From Pseudoalteromonas sp. CO133X (GTDB lineage Bacteria > Pseudomonadota > Gammaproteobacteria > Enterobacterales > Alteromonadaceae), in the NCBI GenBank assembly GCA_004208945.1, contig SGPE01000029.1, positions 124,001 to 188,000 of the forward strand: 64,000 nucleotides of DNA, read 5' to 3'. Position 1 is the first letter of the stretch. Each line of letters starts with the position of its first letter. The notes under the pieces were generated by a model. It was not told the origin of the DNA. It searched no databases and saw only the letters and a list, made by a program, of their open reading frames with translations. A program made the position numbers and the translations under genes. This document shows positions 1 through 6,312 of this stretch, in pieces.

Positions 1-296
1 CACAATCTTTTGCTCATATTCAATTAAGGCATTGCACTGCAGGTGTACAAGCCAGTCAATTTTTACCTCAGTATTGTGCAACAATTAAAGATGCACAAAA
101 ATTTTGCGAACAAGTGCAAAATGCAACTAATAAATCACGAACGGTACAGCCTGATGGTCGTATTAGGTATGATGCTAACTTGGGGATAGTCGTTGGTACT
201 CAGCAAGAGAAGTGCGCTCGCTTGATAATTAGACCAGATGGACAGGTCGTGACTCAGTTCCCCGAACTAAATGGTGCACCAGGAAACTGTTCTTAA
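1..296 (+). CDS. C-terminal end of a probable polymorphic toxin or secreted effector (5' partial)
   Basis: The reading frame is open from base 3 to the TAA at 294-296, so the gene begins before the window and only about 97 C-terminal residues are visible. A GTG at 114 is internal and should not be taken as the start. The fragment has several cysteines (HC, YC, FC, KC and a C-terminal NCS). It ends in alternating short strands around RIRYDANLG and RLIIRPDGQVV. That layout resembles the C-terminal nuclease domains of Rhs/CDI-type polymorphic toxins, in which a 'YD...GIVV...RPDG' strand pattern is common. I infer this from the pattern and recognise no named family. The small acidic gene 23 bp downstream would suit an immunity protein. 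Confidence 0.5.
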   Translation, partial: QSFAHIQLRHCTAGVQASQFLPQYCATIKDAQKFCEQVQNATNKSRTVQPDGRIRYDANLGIVVGTQQEKCARLIIRPDGQVVTQFPELNGAPGNCS

Positions 297-319
297 TGTT
301 AATTTTGGAATAGATAATT

Positions 320-652
320 ATGAGAAAGGTCGTTCTATCATCTACAACATTAAATCTCGATGAGCCTGAATTTCAATGTTCTTTGACAGATGAACTTTGG
401 CATGATGGTTATGAGTATGTAATGATGTTAGATGATGCTCCTATACTACAGCGATTTTGGAAGCATCAATATGGCCTAGAGGCTGAAAATCCGATACAAG
501 TAAGTATGCTTAATCAGCTTACAGAAGAGCTTGATAAGTGTATTGCTTGTTATCCTATGAATAAGTCGCTTGTGGCATTTAGCCTTGAATTTAAATCATT
601 GATAAATAAAGCTGTAAGTTACAATTGTTCGCTACAAATAATAGCTCAGTAA
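320..652 (+). CDS. Small acidic protein, possible immunity protein for the upstream toxin-like gene
   Basis: This 110-residue protein has no signal peptide or membrane segment and is probably cytoplasmic. It is rich in Asp and Glu (for example TDELWHDGYEYVMMLDDAP), which is typical of immunity proteins that bind basic nuclease domains. It starts with ATG at 320, 23 bp after the upstream stop, with only a weak ribosome binding site. A hairpin terminator follows, so the two genes look like the end of one transcript. I do not recognise the family. The immunity assignment rests on size, charge and position only. Confidence 0.5.
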   Translation: MRKVVLSSTTLNLDEPEFQCSLTDELWHDGYEYVMMLDDAPILQRFWKHQYGLEAENPIQVSMLNQLTEELDKCIACYPMNKSLVAFSLEFKSLINKAVSYNCSLQIIAQ

Positions 653-662
653 TCGACCAATG

Positions 663-703
663 AATGGCTGTAGCTCAGCTCGTTGCCACAGCCATTTCTT
701 AAT
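663..703. terminator. Hairpin between convergent genes
   Basis: The arms AATGGCTGT (663-671) and ACAGCCATT (688-696) can form a 9-bp stem. It is followed on the plus strand by TTCTTAATTTTT. It lies between the convergent small acidic gene and the FHA gene and may stop transcription from the left. Confidence 0.65.
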
Positions 704-1661
704 TTTTAGGCTCTGTTGATTCACAATTCGGCCCCTTTACAATTGTAAAACACTTCCCTGCAAAACGAACTTTACCTCGTTTACGTTCAATCAAAACATC
801 AGCAGAGAGTGTATTATTGAAAGATTCCATAAATTGTTTTCGCGCACGGTGGATCTGAATATTGACATGGCATTCATTAATACCAAGATCGCGTGCTAAT
901 TTCTTAACTGGTACCCAGCCCTGTACATCTTTCTCAAATTTATTTTCAATATCGGCCAGTTTATTGCGAGCCAGCAGCACGGTGAGATAGTGATGAGAGC
1001 GAACATCTAGGTCAAGTAATGTGTTGTGTTGTCTTATTTTGAGTTCAGTTTGCTCTTCATCTAGGCTCAAGTTGAATATAAATTGAAGGTCATTAATAGG
1101 TGTTGGGCTTAAATTCAGAGTATTTTCTTGTGATGTCATTTCAGCTTGAAAAAACTGCCACAGCTGCTCTCCTATTGTTATTTGATGACCATCTTCTAAA
1201 GTAACTAATTGGTGAGTTTCAGTATTTTCATAGCACCAAGAGAGCCTATCAGGATCGTAAAAAATAACGGCTGTTGGGTGTTGGCTATCAGGTAAAAAAT
1301 GATAACGTTCGAGCAAAATACAATGTGTGTTTGTGCCATTGATAGGTAGTAAAAGATCTCTGGGCGGATCGATAGAAGTTAATTGGTAATCTAAGTTATT
1401 TATTTCTGAAAAGCTTAGACGATCATTTAAGGCTAATGGGGAGTTGATTTGTTTATCAAGCCGTTTCCCGTTTAGCCAAATACCATTTTTGCTTAGATCA
1501 CGAATATACCAGTGTGGCTCGACCCATTCTATTACAGCATGAATACGTGTCACTTCTGGGTAGTTTAATAGTGTGTCAACAGAGTGGGCTAGCCGACCAA
1601 AGCGATGAAAGTCGCGCAGATAAAAGCTCACATCTGAGTTTAAACTAGCCAGTATAGCCAT
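699..1661 (-). CDS. FHA domain protein with C-terminal winged-helix DNA-binding region
   Basis: This 320-residue protein begins with a forkhead-associated (FHA) domain, the module that binds phosphothreonine. The family landmarks are visible: GR at 22-23, R-I-H at 39-41, DLSKNG ending at 60, and NG at 64-65. The last 100 residues (about 215-305) look like an OmpR-type winged helix, with a helical stretch around the LARDLGINECHVNIQIHRAR region and a wing near ERKRGKVRF. The probable role is a transcription regulator whose activity depends on a phosphorylated partner. It is divergent from the Ser/Thr kinase across a 120-bp gap, and the kinase is its obvious candidate partner. The start has a GAGAG ribosome binding site. 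The DNA-binding role is inferred from sequence pattern. Confidence 0.75.
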   Translation of the reverse strand: MAILASLNSDVSFYLRDFHRFGRLAHSVDTLLNYPEVTRIHAVIEWVEPHWYIRDLSKNGIWLNGKRLDKQINSPLALNDRLSFSEINNLDYQLTSIDPPRDLLLPINGTNTHCILLERYHFLPDSQHPTAVIFYDPDRLSWCYENTETHQLVTLEDGHQITIGEQLWQFFQAEMTSQENTLNLSPTPINDLQFIFNLSLDEEQTELKIRQHNTLLDLDVRSHHYLTVLLARNKLADIENKFEKDVQGWVPVKKLARDLGINECHVNIQIHRARKQFMESFNNTLSADVLIERKRGKVRFAGKCFTIVKGPNCESTEPKN

Positions 1662-1781
1662 ATAGCTCTCTTTTAGTCCTTGAATAGAAATATAACTCTA
1701 TCATAGTGTGTACATTAATTTTGCATTTAATTAACATTGAATACTAAACTAATTATTTATATGTGATGGATCGAGTAGTTT
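1662..1781. promoter_or_regulatory. Divergent promoter region between the FHA regulator and the kinase
   Basis: This is a 120-bp AT-rich gap between two divergent genes and must contain both promoters. I see no -35/-10 pair good enough to place. It is the natural place to look for binding by the FHA/winged-helix protein. Confidence 0.4.
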
Positions 1782-4328
1782 GTGTTAGAGGATTACTATA
1801 AAAATATACAAGTATTGGCGCAAGGAGGGATGAGTACGATATACCTTGCAACGGATCGAGAGCTGAATAGGCAAGTCGTACTCAAAGTCATGAAATTAGC
1901 TGAAGACAATACTGAGCGAGCCATCAGTGAAGCAAAATTAATAGCGAGTTTTAATCACCCAAATATAGTGCAGCTTTATAAAATCATTCATCGAGACCAA
2001 CAAGTTTTATTAGAAATGGAGTATGTTAAAGGGACTACGTTAGCTCATATAATGAAAGAGCAGAGGCTTACACTGACTGAAAAGCTAGAAATACTCATTC
2101 ATATTAGTGATGGTTTAGCTGCAATTCATGATAAAGGTATATTACATCTCGATTTGAAACCGGCTAATGTGCTAGTTAGTAATGAAGACACAGTGAAAAT
2201 AACTGATTTCGGTATCTCAAAAATCAAAGGAGTAGAAGCAACCGATATAACCAATGATTATGGCAGTTTAAACGCCATGTCGCCTGAGCAATTGAATAGT
2301 CAAACTATCGATTTTCGTAGTGATTTGTTTTCATTAGGGTTAATCGCTTATCAATTATTAACGGGCTATCATGCTTATTCAAAACAAGCCTCAAGCAGTA
2401 CAGCGCAAGATTTAGCAAAACAAATCAAATCATTCCCTTGTTGCGCAAATTATGAACCGATCAAAGAGCTATCTGCTGATTTAGTGCCTTTACTAAAACA
2501 GTTATTAGCATTTAAAGTGGACAAACGTCCTGAAAGCGCTCGTGCCGTCGCATCTCAGTTTAGAGACGTTTTAGCCTCGCTTAGTTTCGACAACTTGACC
2601 GTAGATGTTACAAGTTACAAAAATCATAACAACCTAAGCAAAAATTTTTTCAATAAAAGATTATCTCTTGTTGTGATTCTTTTTCTGTTATTAAGCGGTG
2701 GCAGTTGGTTCTGGTATTCATCTAAACCAATAGAAAGAATAGCTTTATTACCCGTAGAATTTATAGCAAATAGCCAAGTTACGGATGCACAAAAACGTTT
2801 ACTCAGTCTTGGCGTCAAGGATGCAATAACCGAATATGTACTTGCTGATCGGAAGCTTGCTTTAATTGCGAGCAGGGAAGTTAAACAAACACAATTAATA
2901 CTTGGTAAAGAAGCTGGCCTAAATGATTTAGCTGCTGCGCTTGGAGCTACTAAACTATTAATACCTTTATTAGACTGCAACCTTTTATCGTGTGATTTCA
3001 CACTAAACGAACTAGATCAAAACGCCACAATGATAGGCACAACACGAAGTGCAACAGATAAAGAAAACTATCTAAATATTTATAACTCAACTCTATCTTC
3101 GATACAAAGCTTGCTTACTCCAAGCAGCTTGTCGAATAGAGAGCTGTTATTGTCAGATGAGTTTATCAGGCAATATGTGTCATTAGTTGCTCTGACTGCT
3201 AATGATTTAGGTAGCAGTCAAAAGCAACGCGCCATGGCTGAGTCTTTGTTGTTGCAACAGCCTGATTTTAAGCCTTTATATCCTTTATATCGAAAAATAG
3301 TGTTACGCCTTTATAAATCGTCAAAAAATGTAGAGCTCATAACAAAGTTACAATTTCAACTTGAACGATCGCCCACTTCATACCGTGAAAGCCCTGCTTA
3401 TTTAGTTGATCTACTTGAAATATACCAGCATACGGGAGAGCACATTAAAGCTGAAAAAATTATTAGCAGAATTCAAAGCTCATCATTAGAGGAATACCAA
3501 AGAGAAATTATTTTGGCTATTTATTTTAAGCGTACAGGTCGCCTAGAAGAGTCTTTAAAGCACGCGAAGATGGCATATAAAATTAGACCCACTTTATTGG
3601 CAACCAGAAACCTTGCAATCGCGTACCTCACCTTGGGGAAACGTGCTGACGCATTAAAATATTTAAAGGAAGTATTAAGTTATAACCCTGATGATGTTGT
3701 AACGCTCAAAACAGTCGCGGATGTGTCTTTGTTATCAGGCGACTTGACGGCGGCAGAGGATAATTATCAAAAATTGATAGATTCGGGACAGCAAAGTGCC
3801 TCTATTTATAGTAATTACTCAATTGTTCTTTCTTTACAAGGTGAGCTTGTAAAAGCATTAAACCTTGCTGAAAAAGCCATGATGTTAGATACCAAAACAA
3901 CCACCTTACAACTTAATTATGCTGATTTACTTTATTTGCAAGGCCGCTTTACAGAGGCCGAAAGCTTATATTTAAAAATTAGCGAGCAGCTTGGTTCTTC
4001 GCCGAAAAATGTTGCAGACCAGCTTGAAAAAGCGCAAGTGTTGATTCACCTAAATAGGAATCAACAAGCGATGAATCAGGTTGAACAGCTGTTAGCTGTT
4101 CAGCCCAATTTGGCTGAGGCATATTTTATCAAAGCAATGCTGCAAAGCTTATTGAATGAAAAATACTCAGCACTCGCATCGGTAGAGCAAAGTATAAATT
4201 TGGGATGGAGTCCAGTTTTTTACCGTCTACCTTGGTTTAAGGGGTTATGTTCTGAAAGTAAGTTAATGGGCTTAATAGGTAAAGAGCATTATTACTTTTT
4301 ATGTTCTGTAAAAAATAACGCAGAGTAA
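1782..4328 (+). CDS. Membrane Ser/Thr protein kinase with TolB-like and TPR C-terminal region
   Basis: This 848-residue protein has an N-terminal eukaryotic-like kinase domain. It shows a glycine loop QGGMST (14-19), Lys35, helix-C Glu50, catalytic loop HLDLKPANV (122-130), DFG at 142-144 and an SPE motif at 167-169. The catalytic loop reads HLD, so the Arg of the usual HRD is missing. One membrane segment lies at about 294-312, placing the kinase in the cytoplasm and the rest in the periplasm. Residues about 318-440 resemble the TolB/FlgO-like domain found after such kinases (RIALLPVEF start). The remainder, to about 830, is made of TPR-like helical repeats. The start is GTG at 1782. The role is probably envelope sensing through phosphorylation, with the divergent FHA regulator as likely partner. 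The substrate is unknown. Confidence 0.88.
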   Translation: MLEDYYKNIQVLAQGGMSTIYLATDRELNRQVVLKVMKLAEDNTERAISEAKLIASFNHPNIVQLYKIIHRDQQVLLEMEYVKGTTLAHIMKEQRLTLTEKLEILIHISDGLAAIHDKGILHLDLKPANVLVSNEDTVKITDFGISKIKGVEATDITNDYGSLNAMSPEQLNSQTIDFRSDLFSLGLIAYQLLTGYHAYSKQASSSTAQDLAKQIKSFPCCANYEPIKELSADLVPLLKQLLAFKVDKRPESARAVASQFRDVLASLSFDNLTVDVTSYKNHNNLSKNFFNKRLSLVVILFLLLSGGSWFWYSSKPIERIALLPVEFIANSQVTDAQKRLLSLGVKDAITEYVLADRKLALIASREVKQTQLILGKEAGLNDLAAALGATKLLIPLLDCNLLSCDFTLNELDQNATMIGTTRSATDKENYLNIYNSTLSSIQSLLTPSSLSNRELLLSDEFIRQYVSLVALTANDLGSSQKQRAMAESLLLQQPDFKPLYPLYRKIVLRLYKSSKNVELITKLQFQLERSPTSYRESPAYLVDLLEIYQHTGEHIKAEKIISRIQSSSLEEYQREIILAIYFKRTGRLEESLKHAKMAYKIRPTLLATRNLAIAYLTLGKRADALKYLKEVLSYNPDDVVTLKTVADVSLLSGDLTAAEDNYQKLIDSGQQSASIYSNYSIVLSLQGELVKALNLAEKAMMLDTKTTTLQLNYADLLYLQGRFTEAESLYLKISEQLGSSPKNVADQLEKAQVLIHLNRNQQAMNQVEQLLAVQPNLAEAYFIKAMLQSLLNEKYSALASVEQSINLGWSPVFYRLPWFKGLCSESKLMGLIGKEHYYFLCSVKNNAE

Positions 4329-4336
4329 CCTCTGCG
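4319..4336 (-). terminator. Terminator of the 4345-5260 gene pair
   Basis: CGCAGAG (4319-4325) and CTCTGCG (4330-4336) form a 7-bp stem with a 4-base loop. Read on the minus strand it is followed by TTATTTTTT, a good intrinsic terminator. It overlaps the last codons of the kinase gene. Confidence 0.7.
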
Positions 4337-4344
4337 CTGGAGTT

Positions 4345-4827
4345 TTAAAGGGTTGGCTCCATATCTTCAATTATAACCCGTGGATCTTGTGAAAAATAAC
4401 GCATAAGAGAGTTAGCGTCAGTGCTCTTTTTCGCAATTAATCGAAAATTAATTTCATAATTTGCACCTTGATCTAACTTGCCAGATACCGCTTTTTTTGG
4501 ATTATCAGCTAATTGTTTACTCAATTCCGTTGATAAAGCGTGATGCGGTAAAATACTGGATATTGTGACAATTAATGATTTTCCATCGTTGGCAACAATA
4601 CTATTGAGTTGGTAATTAAAGTTGTCTTTAGCATCTGAGAAATAGCTACCGTTTTCGGCAAAAGCCCACTCTGATTTGTTTGCAAGTTCGAAATAGAGAT
4701 TCAAACTACCACCTGCAATAAGATCTTTGTAATTTACTTTAATTTCTTCTGCACTTGCTCCAGACTGAGAAGTGAGCTCCCATTGGCCATGGTCATTGGG
4801 AATAACAAAAAAGCTGAGATCATTCAT
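4345..4827 (-). CDS. Hypothetical protein, 160 residues, beta-rich
   Basis: I do not recognise this protein. It has no signal peptide or membrane segment. Alternating hydrophobic and polar stretches suggest a beta-sandwich, and the C-terminus reads DPRVIIEDMEPTL. It starts with ATG at 4827 behind an AGGAC ribosome binding site. It is 70 bp downstream of another unrecognised small gene on the same strand and converges on the kinase gene, ending in a hairpin terminator. The cytoplasmic prediction and neighbourhood would suit either a target of the kinase or a cargo of a non-Sec secretion system. Both ideas are inference. Confidence 0.6.
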   Translation of the reverse strand: MNDLSFFVIPNDHGQWELTSQSGASAEEIKVNYKDLIAGGSLNLYFELANKSEWAFAENGSYFSDAKDNFNYQLNSIVANDGKSLIVTISSILPHHALSTELSKQLADNPKKAVSGKLDQGANYEINFRLIAKKSTDANSLMRYFSQDPRVIIEDMEPTL

Positions 4828-4897
4828 GATATAAAGTCCTGTTTTGAAATTGAGGAGCTGCTTATTTATTTGACAAGCAGCTATTACTATAGGCTAT

Positions 4898-5260
4898 CTA
4901 ACAAGAACCCCAAATCGTGCCAGTCCATAACGGAGTGTTATTTGCGTATACCGTAGCTTTAATACCATTAAAGGGTGGAACACCTATGCGGAAACCACAC
5001 GTTTGCATACATACTTTAACCGATGTACCGCTTGGAATGGGTAAACTAACTGAAAAGCAAATATTGCCGACCACTGGAAAGTTTACGCAAATTTTGCCAT
5101 TTTCATAGCTTGCACCAACACATGCTGAAATCTGTGCGGCTAAAGTTGATGGATGAAACTCAAGAGGCTGATTAGATGCCGCTTCGTTTGTTGCTAGACT
5201 AACTGAATGATCTTGGGTTAGATCCGGCACTAGGCTATTGTTTTTATCACTGTCACACAT
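4898..5260 (-). CDS. Hypothetical cysteine-rich protein, 120 residues
   Basis: I do not recognise this protein. The start is placed at ATG 5260 because an AAGGAGA ribosome binding site lies just upstream. A longer in-frame extension to 5347 has no such signal. The product has seven cysteines (residues 2, 47, 58, 68, 84, 88 and 120), six of them in the C-terminal 75 residues, which alternate like beta strands (KICVNFPVVG, NICFSVSLPI, KVCMQTCGF). The first 40 residues are polar and look disordered, and there is no Sec signal peptide. Cysteines in a protein without an export signal are unusual and suggest metal binding or unconventional export. It precedes the 160-residue gene, probably in one transcript. 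Confidence 0.6.
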   Translation of the reverse strand: MCDSDKNNSLVPDLTQDHSVSLATNEAASNQPLEFHPSTLAAQISACVGASYENGKICVNFPVVGNICFSVSLPIPSGTSVKVCMQTCGFRIGVPPFNGIKATVYANNTPLWTGTIWGSC

Positions 5261-5417
5261 GGTAAAATTCTCCTTGCTTAATTTTAAAGGTGGCAATAAG
5301 CAAAGGAACCTCTGAAAAGTTAATTTGCTTTTTGCCTGTTTGTGCAAGGAAAAGAATAGATAGATCTGTTTTAGGTTGTTATTACAGATTATTACGTGGC
5401 TGGTTTTTTATTAGATA

Positions 5418-5650
5418 TCAATCAACTTCTTTACATTTTACCTGTGGTAGTAGCTCGGTAGCTTTACTATCTAAATGCCGGATAAAACATTGCTTATTTT
5501 TGATCAGCAGCTCAAAGCTGTCCGGTGTGTTATTAAACCCTTTATCTTGTGATTCATGTCCTTTCATATTACCTATTACCAACACGCTATTGTTTAAAAA
5601 AGCATCTTTATCGAGGATGATTGGCTTACTGTGCATTAGTCGGGAGATTC
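5418..5650 (-). pseudogene. Truncated copy of the lipoprotein gene at 9558-9920
   Basis: This is a 3' piece of a gene paralogous to the intact lipoprotein gene at 9558-9920. The signal peptide and about the first 44 residues are missing. Bases 5446-5650 match 9586-9790 with two differences (5561 and 5613). The last eight codons differ in DNA yet still encode a similar tail: QVKCKEVD here and GVSCEAIN in the intact gene, both eight residues long before the stop. So it is an older paralog with a recently homogenised core. An ATG at 5636 opens a 72-codon frame, but I see no export signal, so I treat it as non-functional. Confidence 0.8.
5446..5650. repeat. 205-bp direct repeat, left copy (partner 9586-9790)
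   Basis: Line-by-line comparison shows an exact offset of 4140 bp between the copies, with 203 of 205 bases identical. Both copies have the same orientation and flank the TonB receptor gene. Confidence 0.93.
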
Positions 5651-5746
5651 TTTATGGCTGATTGTCAAAGTCTGCTTCAATATGTACGAGCGCTTCTAGC
5701 TCAAATGAACAGGTTGATTCCAGTTGCTATACAGTTATAGGTGCTT
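5651..5746 (-). pseudogene. Amidohydrolase gene fragment with an in-frame stop
   Basis: Bases 5665-5746 match 10614-10695 of the intact amidohydrolase gene at 72 of 82 positions by my count. They correspond to about residues 38-65. Read on the minus strand the fragment keeps the CSFELEALVHIEA stretch, but TAG replaces the glycine codon after the API-TV residues. A few further codons (DNQP) still resemble the intact protein before a TAA. The fragment then joins the lipoprotein remnant directly. The intact locus has 823 bp between the matching points where only 14 bp remain here, so about 0.8 kb has been deleted internally. Confidence 0.8.
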
Positions 5747-5946
5747 CATTGCACTTAGAGACCGCGACCCCAAACTTCTTAATTCACGAGCATCACACCT
5801 ATGCGATTAAAAAGTGGAACCGTGAGCTATGTATACAAGATCCACAACCTAAAAATGGTTTCTTCCAAGTATCAGAAGAGCTAGGGATCGGTATTGAGCT
5901 AAATCATGAAGTTGTTATGCGCTCTCAACGTGTTGAGATTAAGTAA
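5747..5946 (+). pseudogene. C-terminal fragment of an enolase-superfamily sugar-acid enzyme
   Basis: The plus-strand frame encodes about 65 residues, containing TPNFLIHEHH, NRELCIQDPQP and ELGIGIELNHEVV. That pattern matches the C-terminal end of mandelate racemase/muconate lactonizing-type enzymes. Sugar-acid dehydratases and the anhydrogalactonate cycloisomerases of marine bacteria belong to this group. The catalytic barrel is absent. The open frame can be read back to 5662, but its first 28 or so codons are antisense to the amidohydrolase remnant, so that chimeric frame is not a real gene. The exact enzyme type cannot be decided from this fragment. Confidence 0.65.
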
Positions 5947-5963
5947 ATTTGGCTAACAATAAT

Positions 5964-5983
5964 AAGCCTGTGAGGCTTTTTTA
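5964..5983 (+). terminator. Short intrinsic terminator
   Basis: AAGCCT (5964-5969), a 3-base loop and AGGCTT (5973-5978), followed by a T-run, lie 18 bp after the stop of the enolase-type fragment. It is probably the original terminator of that lost gene. Confidence 0.7.
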
Positions 5984-6312
5984 TTGCCAAAAAAGAAACT
6001 CAAGAGCCGTAATGATGAATTTTATTTAATATATTTTAAGTGTTTTTTAACATGTTTTGGTTGTTTTTATTGTTAAAAAGTTAACTTTTTAATTTTATCA
6101 TTTTATCTTAAAACATGAAATTGCACTGTTCTTAAAGAGATTTTATCTACATAAGTGTTTCTTTTGTTTACTTTATTGGTACTAAATTAACTTAAAGTAC
6201 AAAAAATTCATAATGTATACCCTTTTTTATTTACATTTTGCTTTCTATTTTATAATGTTGTTGAACCTTTTTTAAAAGGTAAATAACAACAAGTTTAACA
6301 GGGAAAAACAAA
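5984..6312 (+). promoter_or_regulatory. AT-rich leader and promoter region of the TonB receptor gene
   Basis: This 329-bp stretch has no gene. A perfect palindrome sits at 6073-6092. A TATAAT at 6251-6256, with a TTTACA at 6230-6235 only 15 bp upstream, is the best promoter candidate, although the spacing is short. A small inverted repeat (ACCTTTT/AAAAGGT, 6265-6280) follows in the probable untranslated leader. Confidence 0.45.
6073..6092. promoter_or_regulatory. Perfect 20-bp palindrome, candidate operator
   Basis: The half-site TTAAAAAGTT is followed directly by its exact reverse complement. It lies 220 bp upstream of the TonB receptor start, in the only large intergenic gap of this region. 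The regulator is unknown. Confidence 0.5.

Noticed and set aside
2624..3001. 125-codon open frame opposite the kinase gene
   Set aside because: It lies wholly antisense to the kinase's membrane and TolB-like region, has no ribosome binding site or protein family pattern, and is a shadow frame.
5260..5347. Longer start for the cysteine-rich protein
   Set aside because: The extension has no ribosome binding site, is basic and unlike the rest, while AAGGAGA precedes the ATG at 5260.
5290..5661. 123-codon plus-strand frame across the pseudogene region
   Set aside because: It is antisense to the truncated lipoprotein copy and extends through the upstream gap without a start signal.
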